DNA of 64,000 nt from Camillea tinctor (Eukaryota; Ascomycota; Sordariomycetes; Xylariales; Xylariaceae), in NCBI GenBank assembly GCA_022578605.1, contig MU394060.1:248001-312000 (forward strand), in the 5' to 3' direction. Numbering within the stretch: the first letter of the stretch is position 1; every line of letters begins with the position of its first letter. The notes beneath the pieces are model-generated. The model was not told the DNA's origin. It saw only the letters and a list, made by a program, of their open reading frames with translations, and made no database searches. Shown piece after piece: positions 1 to 13,934 of this stretch. The position numbers were made by a program, and so were the translations under genes.

Positions 1-2319
1 TCACATCAAAAGGACTGAACAAAAAGCGATACGATATTATCATCTGCACGGGGCATTTTTTTCTTCTTCTACAAAACGGCGAAAAGGTTTGGACTGGGTC
101 GGTGTCAGATTGAAGGAGCATATATATACACTCGGATCCTTCGTATTGGGAATTCAATGGCCGGATGGTTGATCACATTTGGTCGGATACCCTAAGCTAA
201 CACACACGGCGTCACTCAACATCTTGCATTTAAGGAGGGAACAAATTGGTATCTACTTCTGGAAAGGCTTGGCCTCTTTGCTCTCGTTCAGCCCGGCAAT
301 TGTTTTTTTTCTCTTGTGGCCGGGACGTTACTTCATTTCGTAGGAGGACATTGACATTGGAGACATGGGATCATCGGAGGAAAATAGGAGGAGTACTCGG
401 GTTTGCTGTTCACACTGGTTTGACAGGACAGAAATTATAGGATCTGGTGAAACCATGGGCATTGCGAAGCAATTCCATAGCGGGAAAAAAAAGGGATGAA
501 GGAAAAAATACTAGGGAGGTACCCCATCTGTCGGATGAATGGAACATGCCTCTTTCTTGTTCAACCACACTCTGTGTTTTCCTTCTCTTGTTTTTTATTT
601 ATCCCTCTTCCCAAATTTTTTTTTAAAAAAATCTACGCCAACCCATATATTTCTCGTTCCTTTGTTATTGTTTCTTTTCCTTTTTGTCATTTTCCAAGTT
701 TTTATGAGATCATATCATCACACACACCCCCCAGCAAATCATATTAGTTGCATGTATGAGTTGAACAGTTAAAACTACATTACTATTAGTATTTTATTTT
801 ATTTTTCCTTGTCATATCTCTATTCCGCCTAACTCTTATCTCTAACTCATCACTCCTAAACCACACCTTGTTTCGCCCTCATAATTTATAGCTTTAGGTA
901 GCAATTATTAGACGGTCATCTCTCGATTCGCATCCGGGACTTGGGAAGGAGCAACATCATCATATATATTTTTTATTCTCATTGTTTCTATTATCTCTTT
1001 GATCGTCTTAGATGTCTTGCTGTGCTAGTTAGTTGGACTTGTGACATGCCCCTTTTAGGAAAATAGTATAAACTTGGCTACACTAACGTGGGGAGATATA
1101 TTTTCTCTCTCTGTCTCTCGCCGTGCGCTAGCTATGTTGATCTGCTATGACATGAACTAACTCCCAGTAGATACTTTCCGGCATTGATAAATACGTAGTT
1201 TTTAGCTCAACTAATAGCATAACGCATCCTCCCAGCCTAGAAGATCAGAGAACGGACAGTGTGGCGAGAGGCTGAAAGGGAGGGGTTTGGATTTGTTCAG
1301 TTTGACATTCTATTCAAGTCGGTTGAGAACTTTCGATGTCATTGCGTGTATACTTTCTGCTCCTTTTCCTCTTACTCTTTTTTTTTTCCCTCCCTTTAAG
1401 TTTGCCTTTTCCTTCTGCTAACATTGCGCTCGATGTCAGAGATATCCAAATAGCATAACGTAAATATCTCGATAACACGTATGAGGAAAAACTAACTCAA
1501 ATTCTTTTTTCTTTTCACTTTTTTTTATACTTTTTTTAATGACTAATAACGATGCTTCGAGAAACGTGGACTGGTAAGCTTCATTATAGTTCTCCAAGGC
1601 CTCATTAGGATTTTGCTTTCTCGTGCCACCAACTTTACTTGAGGCTCAGATGTATGTATAATTCTCTAACCGCCTTTTTCTCTTATAGTTTGTCTACCCT
1701 TCGCTATGGTATTATGTAAAGTTAACCGCATGGATACTGAGGCTGGCGAGGGCGTTTATAGAGTTTCAGAAATGTCCAGTTAAGCGGTTTTTGTCAGAAT
1801 GCGAGAAGTCAGTTGGATATCTATATACGCGTAGCCAGCAGTTTGCCTTGTATGATATATAAGTAGACGTCGCTTACCGTTTTCCTCGAGCGAAAAGTCA
1901 AGACTGACTGATAAATTTCCAATCTTGCCAAGCTTCACCTCCTCCCTGGAATGAGTGCCGTGTTCTAACCGCTTCATTGATCTATCTATTTCCATCTAGT
2001 ATGTAAAAATATGTTCTTATCTTCCTGCCCATTTCTCGTGTCTCAGAGAGCCCTCATCTCTTTCCCAAGTCCCACTAAGGGAATTTCACAAGGGGACGCG
2101 AAGAGGGCTTATCAAGATATGTCGGGTGATATATCGCTTCCTAGTCTTTACATATCTTGAGTTTGGTGATGAAGCCCAGGAACCCACTAACTGTGTTGAT
2201 AGTAGCCGGATATACGTCGTTTTCACTTCTTTCTACGACTCCCCCGCCAGAGCAGATTTGGATATCATCCGAGTTACGATTCGAGTTCAACCATCTTCAT
2301 AGAGTATAACAATAGCACC
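1..2319. other. Left-edge intergenic region, no gene recognised
   Basis: No reading frame longer than about 80 codons and no exon chain with family resemblance was found. The stretch is AT-rich with pyrimidine tracts (a T run near 1378-1389). The last 100 to 200 bases are probably promoter and leader of the membrane-protein gene that starts at 2320. Confidence 0.5.
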
Positions 2320-4145
2320 ATGTATTCCGCATATGAAGTCCTGCACAATCTCATCGGCGTATGTAGAACCCGCCCCCGCCTCAACAATCTCTATCTTCTT
2401 ATGCCTATCCCTTCCTTTCTACTCCCTCCATTACCCCCTCTCACTTTTCACATCCGTCCACCAAACCCGAACCCAATATTCTCGCAAGGTTGAGAACAAG
2501 GATGAAGAATAAAAAGTCTCGCTAACTTCGCGGCCCTTGCTGATGCTTCCTCACAGCTCTTCGGCGTCTCCTGGTGGACCCTCCGCCTTTTCTTGCAAGC
2601 CCGATGCAACAAGCACCGCGGTACCGTTCTCGAAATAAGCGGCATTTCCAGGCGTATCAAGGGCTTCGTGTGCTATCTTTGTTGGGTCGCATGGGCTTGC
2701 GGTACGTAATTTTTCCTCCCTTCGGTTTCTTGCTCCCTTACTTGTTCTCTCACTCTCTTCTGAGTGAGCATATGTGTATATATTACGCCATATACGATCT
2801 TGGTTTATGAGTTATGGAGTTGAGCGAGAAGTGCACATATCACCATCCCTTTCCCATCATCATGTCGACGATAGTCTTCTTGCCGAGGGCTGGGTTGACA
2901 CAGTCAGCGAAAGCTTGTTCATCAGCTAACGACATATCAAAAAACTTTAGCATATCTGGTCTTGGCGATCACCTTGATCACGACTGCCTCCAAGGATATA
3001 GAGGTGTCCGACACATTGAGCATCATGCAGCCGCACGCGAGCATGCTCGCCTTCTTCGTGCTGGCTTATCAGCTCCTCGCATATGAATCGTACGTTCCTC
3101 GCGCCCCCTTTTCGTTTTTCTTCGTGTCCGCTGTAACACATTCTGCCTGCCTATCTTGTTTTCCTGTCATAAATCGATGGTAATGAAGACAGATGGAGAA
3201 GATGGACCAGACCAAAAAAAAAAAAAAGAGAGAGGAACTGAAAACTAACCACTGTTATTTAGAGCCACCCCTCGCTTCGTTAATTGGATAATCTGCGCAT
3301 TCCACGTGGGCATGATCACCGTTGCCGAGGTGATGTTCATTAAAATGACGAAGGATCTCGTCGGCACATCAGCCTCAGAAGCGCTGTTCAAGGTGAAGCT
3401 CCTGCTGGCAGCCGTAGGCTTGATGATGGGGTACTGCCCGCTATACATGGAGTCTATACGGCACCAGGGACGGGGGATTACGTTGACTACTGTAAGTATT
3501 TCCTCTCCCTTTCCTCCCTTTCTTAGTGTACAACCCTAAAATGCAGACGAGGAAAGCTGACGTATTGGGGATAATGCTAGACCACGAGTATATACGGTAT
3601 TATCGCGTCGTTTAGCTCTCTCATAGCAACAAGTATGTCTCCTCCCCTATCCCCTCACCTCCCTTTTCCTCCTACCAACTACCACCGAAGACTCGCTGAC
3701 CTACCGCGTAGTAATGCAAACCCACCCCTCCCCCCTCGCCATCGTCCTACACACCGGCACGTAAGTCTCTTCCTTCCTTCCTTCCTTCTTTTTTCCCCCC
3801 TTACCCCTTTCCCTTAACCCCAACTAACACCAACCCTCTCCCCAAAGCCTCGTCAACGAAGTCGCCCTCCTCATCTCGCACCTAGTGTGGATGTTCCGCA
3901 CGCGGCAGGAACGCGCCGCGGCGCGAGTCCAGGGCCTCACGTTCGACGAGCTCGCGGCCCAGCACGCGCGGAACGGGCTGCCTTACCGGTTCGCGGCGAG
4001 CCAGAAGATCGCTCCTCCTACTGCCGCCAACTCCCCTTCTCCCGACTCTCCCTCGAGAGATGTGGAAGCTGGCCGTGCCGGGGAGGCGGACTCGTGGGAA
4101 TGGGTAGAGCTGAAGCAGCAGCCGAAAGCGGACCGTAGTGTCTAG
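2320..4145 (+). CDS. Predicted multi-span (about 7 TM) membrane protein, unknown function
   Basis: I assign seven exons: 2320-2358, 2557-2701, 2951-3089, 3263-3491, 3581-3632, 3712-3760 and 3848-4145. Phases join without a break and give 316 residues. Hydrophobic segments lie near residues 14-28, 50-72, 93-106, 111-131, 145-167, 184-200 and 205-231, so about seven membrane spans are likely. The C-terminal 85 or so residues are hydrophilic, rich in Ala, Pro, Ser and Glu, and probably cytosolic. The start (MYSAYEVLHNLIG) is the first ATG whose 13-codon exon leads to a GTATGT donor. There is no cleavable signal peptide and no catalytic motif. Donors are canonical, and the exons are GC-richer than the introns. 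I cannot name the family; a receptor-like or transporter-like fold is possible but unproven. The first exon and the 52- and 49-base exons are the least certain parts. Confidence 0.75.
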
Positions 4146-7100
4146 ATTCGAGGGAATGCGAATAGACGGGCCCGAGGGAGGAGGAAAGATGTTTGGAGCT
4201 TTTGGGAGGTCAGCAGGAAAGAGTCTGACCTAGGTCGTTTTGCTATTTTGCTTTTCCTCCTCTTCTTTTACTATCGTCTACTGTTCTGGGGGTATATTTT
4301 GGCACACATGCCGTATTCTAGTCTGCCCTAGACGCTTTCTATGGGTTTATTGGTATCTGGCTGGTTTGGCTCTTTAGAAGCATTTGCGAAGACTGGCACG
4401 TTGGTAACGGACGAGGCCTTTTTCTTCTTTCAGTCCTTTTCTTTTCCTTTTTTATTATTATTTTTTTTTACGACGGCATGGCGTATAAAAGAGTTTTGGT
4501 GGTGTTACGTTTTTTTAAACACTACGACGGGTACCTATGAGGCAATTCTATGTTCAACTGTTCAAAATCATGTAGGTTATCATCGTTAGAAATATATCAT
4601 ATACAGACAATCTTTCTGTAAAGCTCGTAAACTTGTTTCTTTATGAGAATTTGATGAGTTACAGGTACGATCTTGTAGGATGGGTTTCGATATGTATTGA
4701 TGAAAAAGCACAGCCTTGGTCGAAACCCGGTGAGTTTCCTTTACCCCTTGAGCGAGAAGAGGAAAAACTTGTTGGTTGTCGTGCTACGCGTTTGCTTATA
4801 ACAACAGGAGTTTGCCTGAAGTCTCCCAAAGTGTAGGTAAATCCAAGCATTGTACGTTTGTTTTGTGACGACTCAGTTCAATCACACCGCTTGATGCTCA
4901 CCAAGTCGGACAATCTGCGCGGGTTAGCTTCAGCAAACTAATGAGCTCTCCTAGTCGGTCTCGGCTAAGCTTGTCTACCCGAGAGAGATACCATTACTAC
5001 TACTATGAGCGGACGGGTTTAACACTGGAGCCAAGTATAACCTATACCGTTCGTTCCGAGACGGCCGTTAGCTAGAATTCGATTACTCAGATTTCTCGTT
5101 CATTTGTAATTGTCCATGTCCCGTGTGCGCGAGCGAGCGACGCGTCGGCGGGCGATTGGTGTCACGCGCGGCGCACAATTCAATAAATCCAGGTAATTAT
5201 TGATTTCGTAACCTTTTTGTTGTTGTTTTTCTGCAAAGCGATGAGTGTATCATCAGAAATGCCAAGAACAGATAAACAGAACAGAATATACTAGCGTGGG
5301 GAGAAAGAGAAGAAGCTCTCTGTTTTGTCAACTGAAACAAGTCACACACACGAGACTCCGTTTCGATAAAACACACATGCCAAAAAAGGAGAAGCTCAGG
5401 CTCAACTGCCAGAATGACGAACTGATTGGGTACCAAGCAACCCACTGTAGATCGCGAGGCTAGGAAGAGGGATCTCCAAAGTCAATGTAGAATTTGCCAC
5501 CAGGAGGTTACATTGTCAGAGAGAGGCTGAATTCGTGGGTTTTTTTTTCTGAGGCAACTTAATCTTTTTTTCTTAATCCTTATGACTTACATCCTGGTAG
5601 TGGCAAGGGGATGGTTGAGGGGCAAGCAAGTTTCTTCCATGTCTGCCATGCCGCCAGGCGGGAGAGGCAACGCTACGGGTACAGCACTAAGAAAAAACAT
5701 CATGAATAACCTAAAATAATCATGATGTATGTTATGTTCAGCAACTCTCAGAAAACGGCTCGTGCTCTTGGCTCGGCATTTTCCCTGCCGGAAAGAGAGG
5801 GGACGAGGGGGTCTAGAACACACAGAAATCAAGGAAAATCGAAGAATGATGTTTTAAAAAAGGGCTCGAGGAAGAGAGAAAAAAAATCCCCGCCATGGGT
5901 AGGGTTGAGTTGGCGCAGCAGGAAGACAGGAGAAAATGATAGGTCGAATGGATCATCATCGCGGCCGTGGTTGGGCATCGTCATCGGCGTCTCTAGTCAG
6001 TGAGAAACAGAATGCGGGGTTTCCATGTCATGAAACTACACTACAGATCCATATACGTACATACCGAGTTATCCAAGACGGGATCATCTCGGGGAAGGAT
6101 AGATAGGTATGTAGGTAGACGGGTAGATGGTGGCTCTCCTCGACAGTTTGGGCAGAAGATGAATCCAAAAAGGTGGACGCATTTGGGAAGAAAAAACTAT
6201 GGGTGGCTAACTGTCGATCACGGGGTCGTCGTCGTCGTCTTCCTCTTCTTCTTCTTCATCGTCGGGCTGTCCAGGACAGCAGCTCCTCCACCACCCGGTG
6301 AAGCCAACCAAAGGGTCACTCGGACAGCTTTGGCGGGCGGGGTCCAGAGGGACTCTACGGGTGAACGGTGTTTTTCTGTTCTTTTCCTCGATATATCATG
6401 ATCGTGTGTCGATCATTGGGTATGATGTAGTGTACCTAGTACCTAGCTTTTACCCTCTGACGTGGGAGGTTGAAAGGGTAAATTAGGTATGTAGTTGCGC
6501 GAGGTAGTAGTGTACACAGACTAGCAGGCTGGGTAGGGCAAGGCCTGCTCCATTCCTATTCCCATCCCCATCCAGTTGGAGGTTGGGATTCTTACGCGTG
6601 GCCCGTCCTTGGGATCCATTGCCCTTTGGGACCAATAAATGTATTCCAATGCCGGACGGAGCGAATCATTCATTGATTTGATGCGCCTGCAACATATTTC
6701 GAAATTTTAAACCGCGGCTCGACCGGCTTGCTAGTAACTTGGCTAGGACGATCTCAAGTCACCACTCTGCCAGGCCAGAGAGCTCATGTCCGCTAATTTA
6801 AGCCCGGACGGTGATAAACCCCGTGAGACCTTGTACACACATCTACGTATTTTTGCGTTGGATGTTTCGGGATGGGAAGAAGCGTGTCCGTTGTAACTTA
6901 TCAGTATAGGTATCTGAATATAAATGTCGAATGATAATGATGTTACCAATGATGAGACTTAAGCTAGTCATAAATAAAATATAAACAACGAAAAAGCAAA
7001 TACTGAAACCCGTTTTACACTAACATGCTGCATACCACACACATTCCCTCTATCTATATCTCTCTCTATTTCGTAGTCACGCATGGGTCGGAGCGAGCAA

Positions 7101-7952
7101 GGCGCGAACTGCGAGAAACTTCTTATTATAGAAAAGCATGTAATAGAACTGGGCTGGGTGAGAGGCCAGACGAGGGTTCGTGTCGTGATATCAGTTGCTA
7201 GTCCAAGAAATTATAGTGGGATTCCCACGAGGAATATGGAGACAGTTCTAATGCCGGTGTGGGCCCCTTTTACATAAATCTAACTTACCTCGACTCGCTA
7301 AGAGCCGGGTCCATTCACCGGCTCGACACTACTCAATCCTAGCAAAGCATCCATACGGCTAGGCTTGTTCTTCGACTTATCTGTTATTGAAAGTATAGCT
7401 CGCTCTGCTTGGGCTTGGTGGTCAAGCTAGCGAGTGAGCGATCCTTAGGTAGGTAAAACTACCCCTGAGAGATCAGATGGAGTCGTTGTTGGATCATTTC
7501 TCTGTGTGCATGACGCTGTGTGATACATACAATATGTACATACCTTACATATAACCAAATCATTACACTCTCCGTGCCATAGGTAGGTAGTCAGAGCTCC
7601 TACATACACACTAACCCCGAGACAGACAGGACAAGACGCGGCATAGTGCATAAAGGCACGATGACTAAGGCAGGACCATCACTTTGCCACGAGCCAGACC
7701 CGGGACCTCCTGAAAATGAAGATGGGGAACAAAGACCCGGCGTGCCATGTGGTTTATTGAGGGGGGGGGCCCATTGATGGGGACCCATTCCGACGTCCAA
7801 GAATCTTCTCTACCGGGCCAGAAAGACCTTCGAAGGTGGAGTTTGGCAGCCTGCTCTACCACCGGGGAACTGGATCGTAGAGTACCGGGAGAGCAGGCCG
7901 GCCAGGATGCCCCTGCGATCCTTTTAGACGGTGGCGTTTCCCTTGTGGCATT

Positions 7953-7976
7953 TGCCAGGCTGCCAGGCTGCCAGGC
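7953..7976. repeat. Three perfect tandem copies of an 8-bp unit
   Basis: The unit TGCCAGGC occurs three times head to tail. It lies in the gene-free interval and has no evident role. Confidence 0.9.
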
Positions 7977-9611
7977 TTGTTTAAGCAACTTTGGCAGCAT
8001 TCCCATCGTCGAATTAGAACACATAATAGCGAGAGATCTCCTGACGGGAGAGATATCAGGTGGGACAAGATATACCTGAGACGGGAGGGCATGCAAGTCG
8101 CGCAGATGGTTTGCGTCAGGTGACAGTGGTTTGGCCGTGTATATACGATGTGATGAAACCCATCTATTGTCTGGTGAAGTTGTCCTACAGAATAATATCT
8201 TTCTCCGTGTGTCTCTTATCTGTTTGTTTCCCTCTTCGTATCTAATCTTCCCCGTCTTTCTCTCTGACGGTTCCATGCCGAGGGTTTATTTTTATTTTTA
8301 TATGTCGTGTGACTGCTGCCTTTCAGCCTCACTGCTACGCATTGGTGTAGGGTACGATGTAAGAAAGGTTGGAGAGGCTCGATTGGATGAAGGACCATGC
8401 ATACCTACATTCGAAGCCCGGAATACTCCGGCAAGGACAAGTTCGACTTTCCGAATTTTTTCACCGAACCACCGTGAGAGACGAAGATGGAGAGAGTGTG
8501 TGGGTGCACATGCGAAAGAACTCATCGAAATAGTCCGTCCAACAATACGAGAGTTGACAGGCATGGATAAATGACACTTTGTGGCCTGTATTATACTAAC
8601 ATTTCGCCTCATTCTTCCCTTCCTTTACCTGGATATGTGCGTTTGGACGTCTTCATCCACAGGAAGAGGAATTTAATCTAGGTTAATACACTGGGTGCTG
8701 CTAAGTAAGGCAGAGGGGCTCCCGGCAGCCGGTTTCTTTTTTGAATGGAAACTTGATCGCCATGCCCGAGTCTCTAAGAATAGTCTATTCCCCGATGCTT
8801 TCTTTTCCTTTTCTTTCCTCTTGCCTCGTGTTCTGTCTTCTCGTGCCCGGGTCACTAACGAGGCCCGCATGCTGTGTGTAGTGAGCTGCACTGCTGCACA
8901 GCACGGACGGGAAGGGGAGAAAAAGGGAAGCACATACCAACGACGCACAACATGCGCGAGGACTTTGAAAGCACGAACCGCTGTCCATGCAAGGCCGGCA
9001 GCAGGCTTGGGTCCAATGATCCATCAGATCCTCATCCGTACCGTACGAGGCCAGCCAGAGTTCACCCCGAGCTGGACGGGGACTGGGACTGGGACGTGGG
9101 ATGCGGAGTATTGCAACGCTCGGGATGATATTGGTTCGATACTGTAATAATCCTCCGCCTCTTCCTTTCTTTTTCTCTACTTTCTTACTTTCTCTTTTGA
9201 ACATATGTAAGTTTTCCCCTTTACTTATTATTCCGTACATACCGTCTTATTCTTTTTTTTCTTATTAACTATCTAGGTTGCCCCTCGCTTCACTTCGGCA
9301 ATCTCAGGTGACTGGTTCTCTAATATGGCTAACATCAAATGAATTTGTGCTAATGGGTCTCGGGAAGGCTAGATATTAATATCGTAGTTTGGAGATTGAC
9401 ATCAAGATACATATGAATTAGGTCATGTAAGTGGTGTAGTAGTATCTCACACCTCCTTCTTAGTGTTCTTCCCGTATGAACTATAGGTGACGCTAAAGAG
9501 AATGCAGCTAAGTGAGGACATGCTAGTTACTCTGTACGCACAAGTTAATATGGATCTTATACATACAAGACTGATGTAACCAGTGTAGTGTAAGTTAGTG
9601 TAGTGTAAAGG

Positions 9612-9632
9612 AAAAAAAAAAAAAAAAAAAAA
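9612..9632. repeat. A21 tract followed by a GA repeat
   Basis: Twenty-one consecutive A residues are followed directly by about five GA units. No retroposon body with coding capacity is visible upstream, so a simple-sequence tract is likelier than a poly(A) tail of an insertion. Confidence 0.9.
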
Positions 9633-11410
9633 GAGAGAGAGAAGCAAAGGAGCGGAACCGCAGCTAGGCCCAGTGGGACCTTTATTGAGCAACCAGGGGG
9701 TCTCTACGGGTTGCTCAAGAGCTTCTATCACTGGACAGTTGCAGACCGTTTTGGGGACACATAGCGCCCGAGTCGGAAAAAGAATTGGGGCACTTGGGCC
9801 TTTTTAGGGGAGGGTTGCAGTGCAGAACGGTATTGTATTACTACGGTATGTACAATACATCCACCTACATATAACGAACATATGTACCTGGGATTAGCTC
9901 TCCCGCGTAGAAAAAGGTATGTATGTACGTAGGTACCTAATATGCAGCCTATGCATCTTGTAACTGGGAACCCTTGACGTCTTGTTCTGCCGTTTTAGAA
10001 TATTAGAGTAACAATAGGTAGAGAAAAAGAGAGAGAGAAACAGAGTGTGTAAGAAAGTAGGGGAAAGAGAGAAATAAATCTATTCAAGAAAAAAAAAAGT
10101 AAAATAAATAATAAAACTCACGGCTTTCCCAATTACTTACTTAACCAGACCAGACCACCCCTATTCTTTTTTTATTTTAAGTTCAATACCTCTTCAACCC
10201 CCCCTTTCTCTCTCTTCCATCGATTGTCGGTCTGTCTATATGTCATTAATACCTAGTAGGTGTTATTATTACATGTATTCTCTATTTTAAGATCTTTTTA
10301 TGTTAATCATTATTCTGTTTCTTCTAATTTTTGCCTTCCCTTGTCCTCAGATCTTCAACTTGTTTTTCTTATTGCCAGATATATCCCAGCACTAAATTAA
10401 CCTAATAACCTTCTTTAGCCCAACTGTGGATTGTTGTTAGTCAAGTTGCAAAAGAAAGAGAGAGAGACAGACAGAGAGAGCTTATTCCTGTAGTTTTGTT
10501 CTTGTTCTTGTTCTTATTATTGTTCTTGTTATTTATTTAAATTTTCTTTTATTTTCTTTTATTTTTCAAGTCTATTCTTCTCTTGTGTCTATGTGTCAAA
10601 TCTCATTCTCCCTCTCTCTCTGTGTGTGTATATGTGTGTATAAGGTGTGTCAATAGGTGTAGGTGTGAGTTGCGTGTACGCTTTGTTCATTACATACATA
10701 TTCCTTCCCTCCTATCATCAACTAACACTCTTATTTGCAACTCATATACCCCTCTTTTCGGGCATCCCCTATCCTCGATTTGTTCCTAGCTCGTCCTTTT
10801 TTTTTTTCTACTTTCTTTTTTTAACCCTCTTTCTTCTTTTTTATTATTTCCCCCTTCCTTCACCCGCAGCCAGCAGATACACACCACGCGCTGGGTCACC
10901 ACGTTTCAAAACCACACTTCCGTTTCGGTGCTCCAACCCTGCTACCTCATCCAAAGGGACATCCCCCGGTCTAATAAATTTCCCTTATTTTGACCAGGGT
11001 ATTTTTTTTTTCTCTCTCTTATCTGATCTTCGGATTGGCCAATTCGGTGGACAATTAACAAAAAAGCCCGACGACCCTGTCTGCTCAAGACTTGATTTAA
11101 TCACGTCGAATACCTAAACCAAAAAGTTTTAGGAAAAAAAGATTCAGAAAAAAACCCCTTTCTGGATGAAGGCTTCTATACGTGCCTACTAGTAACGACT
11201 GCAGCCGCCTGTTTGTCGTTTGTCGCGAGAGTGACAGATAGACACAGGTGATTGCGTCGCTTCTTCTCTATACGGTTACCGGCAGATCATTTCCCTCTTC
11301 CAGTCTCTCATGCGCTTCATGAGAAACTGAGCTCCAAGTTGAAGCTAAAGCCCATGCTGACGCTGATATTCACACTGACCTAACCTAACCCTGACGCCCA
11401 CGCCGACGCC

Positions 11411-12651
11411 ATGCCTCCCAAACAGAGCCGCTATCACCAACCTACGTTTGTCTCTCCCTACATTCCCTATTTGTCCCGGTGGTACTTTGGGGCTGACGCT
11501 AATTCTCATGCGAGCAGCCGAGAATATCACGTTGTTGTGCTAGGTGCAGGTATGTCTCATCTGACCTTTGGAGCTGGGAGCTCATCATTCCCATCTCCAA
11601 GCTACAAGACAACCCCTCCACCCCTCCTTTCCCCCTTTCCTTATGTACAAAACGCTAATTCTCTGTAATCTAGGTGGTGTTGGCAAGAGTTGTCTTACAG
11701 GTAAAGACATTTCCCATATTTGCACTCAGCCCGGGTCGTCTCTTCGGTCCTATGTTGTGCATCCCATGCGTAGAGCATGTTATTGACTGATCCTCAATTG
11801 TGACAGCTCAGTTTGTGCACAACGAATGGATTGAAAGCTATGACCCGACTATCGAGGATTCATACCGGACACAGATAGCTGTCGATGTAAGTGTGATGCT
11901 GCTAGAGTTCTATCCCGCTTATCGCCGGCCGCTGACGTATTCGCAATAGGAACGCCAGGTGGTTCTAGAAATGTAAGACATGGCCCATTGCCACATGATT
12001 TAGTCTTCACCCCCCGCCGCGCCACCATGCTGATATGAGACAGTCTGGACACTGCCGGAACGGAGCAATTCGGTTGGTCAAACCTGTGCGTCTTTCCATA
12101 CACTAGGTCCCCCACTAACTCGGCTTCAGTTGCCATGAGAGACTTGTACATGAAGACGGGCCAAGGCTTTCTTCTTGTATTCAGCATCACTTCTACCTCG
12201 TCACTAAACGAAATAGCCGGTCTACGCGATGAAATCATCCGCATCAAAGATGATGAGAACGTGCCTATAGTTATCTGCGGAAATAAAGCAGATCTCGAAG
12301 ACCAACGGTCTGTTCCGCGAACCAAGGGGTTTGCCATCTCGCAGCGATGGGGGGCACCTTACTACGAAGCTAGTGCTCGCACTAGGAGTAAGTTTCACGT
12401 CATGATAAAGATTGCGCTTCTCATTGGCGGTGTCTCCAAATTTACGAGGTCCTAGGCTAACATAATGAGAAGCGAATGTGGATGAGGTCTTCATAGACCT
12501 ATGCCGGCAGATGCTGCGGAAGGAAGATGCCGGGCTGGCCGATCCAGACGAGGGAGACAAGTTCGACCCATCAAGATATTACAGGAGGCGCAAAAGACGG
12601 AGAGAACACAGAGATCGAGACCCGAACCGGCCCAGATGTGTTATCCTATGA
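11411..12651 (+). CDS. RSR1: Rap/Rsr1-type small GTPase (Bud1/Krev-1)
   Basis: The product is a Ras-superfamily switch that in fungi marks growth sites at the plasma membrane and passes the signal to the Cdc42 module. Best exon model: 11411-11445, 11518-11549, 11674-11700, 11807-11886, 11950-11972, 12044-12072, 12130-12387 and 12473-12651, giving 220 residues. P-loop GAGGVGKS is at 21-28, the effector loop YDPTIEDSY at 43-51, DTAGTEQF at 68-75, NKAD at 127-130 and SAR at 157-159. Thr72 stands where Ras has the catalytic Gln, which is the Rap/Rsr1 signature. The tail is strongly basic and ends CVIL, a CaaX box whose final Leu predicts geranylgeranylation. The 72-base first intron is in frame, so retaining it would insert 24 residues before the conserved REYH. 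I removed it because a donor, branch-like motifs and an acceptor are present. For the last acceptor I chose the AAG that gives TRTNVDEV, which matches family spacing. Confidence 0.93.
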
Positions 12652-13911
12652 TCTTGTAGCAAAAGGCTCTTGACAGCATTAGTGGCGTAGGAAGAAGAAA
12701 ATACGAAGTTAGCCTCGCATGTATGTTGCGTAGCTCTGGCCACTCCTGGACCGAGAGGGGACAGCATGGATTTACCTCCTGGCCAACCGGAACATAGCGG
12801 ACAGGCTCGGCTCTCCACGGCTCTCGTAACCGTTAACCTCAAAATACGACCTATTATTTTACCCCCCTTTAAACCCGAAATAGTACTGAGCGACCTGAAA
12901 CCAATGCGCACGCGAACTTTCGGGAAACAACACCATGGCTGAACGCATATATCTCCTTTGCACTTAAAAACCCCCTTACTAAACTACATATATTACGTCG
13001 CTACATACCCAATCTAAGGGGGCAGGGGAAGACGGAGGGTGGCGGGTGGGAGAGGAGTTCTCATTAGATATCGGGCAAACTGGGCATGTGATTTTTTCCT
13101 AGTAATTTTATCTCTTCTGTTTCTGTTCACATTCGGAAGATTATGATGCGCAGGCAATACTTCAAAAAGATAAAGGACTCGATTTTTTTGTTTTGTTTTT
13201 TCTTCCTCCTTCTATGTTTATTATATCAACTCATCTATAAAAAAGAACCGTATTAGGGTTCTTGCTTTTCAAGGCATCTGGCGGAGGATAAGGGAACAGC
13301 AAAAACCAAACATATATACCCCCTAGGATCTGGTACTTTATATTATTATCACATTTTCCTTTGAAATGTTGCAGCTAGAAAATCTGCGAGCGAATCACGA
13401 GACGTGAAATACATATGGAGATAGTATCAAACATTTTAGATAGGCTAGGAGATATAGGTAGCAGGTATCACATCTACACTTAGAGCAGGAGTGAATCAAT
13501 TTTCTGCGTCTTTCACAAGCTCGCCTGGTCATCAACCACTCATCTAATCTGTATCAAGCCACCCACGTAGGAAAGCCTTCCTAATGCTACTTTCCACCGA
13601 AACTACTTCACCACCACCCCTCTCTAGGACTCCCGAGTCTATCATTTAAGTGGTAAGACGAGGGTTAGTTACATGAAGGAGAAACGGATATTCCCGTAAA
13701 AAGACTAGGGAAGAATAATGCACAGGTGAAATTAGGAGAATGCCAATAATATAACCTAGGCAGATTTACGTAGAGCAAAACGGAGCGAAAGAAGATGACA
13801 GGAAAATAAAGAAAAGAAAGGAGCCGATTAGACCATCTACGACAAGCTAGTCCAAAAAAACAGGGCAGTGGCGACCATAAATATATATATTCATTGGTAT
13901 TTAGCTTAAAA

Positions 13912-13934
13912 GGGGGGGGAGGGGGGGGAGGGGG
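13912..13934 (+). repeat. Three G runs (8, 8 and 5) separated by single A residues
   Basis: Runs of 8, 8 and 5 guanines are split by one A each. Dividing the longer runs supplies the four G tracts needed for an intramolecular G-quadruplex on the plus strand. It lies in an intergenic tract with further G runs near 14384-14402 and 14875. Confidence 0.8.

Larger units (their letters stand above)
4146..11410. other. 7.3-kb interval without a supportable gene
   Basis: Frames of up to about 200 codons occur (for example 7665-8276 on the minus strand) but show no family resemblance, domain pattern or consistent codon use, and several overlap one another. The interval holds homopolymer and GA/CT tracts. 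The last kilobase (about 10440-11410) is strongly pyrimidine-rich with imperfect TTCTTG repeats near 10497-10530 and looks like promoter plus a long leader of the GTPase gene at 11411. Noncoding RNAs cannot be excluded. Confidence 0.45.

Noticed and set aside
7665..8276. A 203-codon minus-strand frame in the first large gap
   Set aside because: No domain, no homology that I recognise, and overlapping frames of similar length on the other strand; it includes a short tandem repeat.
8695..9240. Overlapping 150-codon frames on both strands
   Set aside because: Mutually overlapping, low in coding character, no recognisable family and no convincing exon partners.
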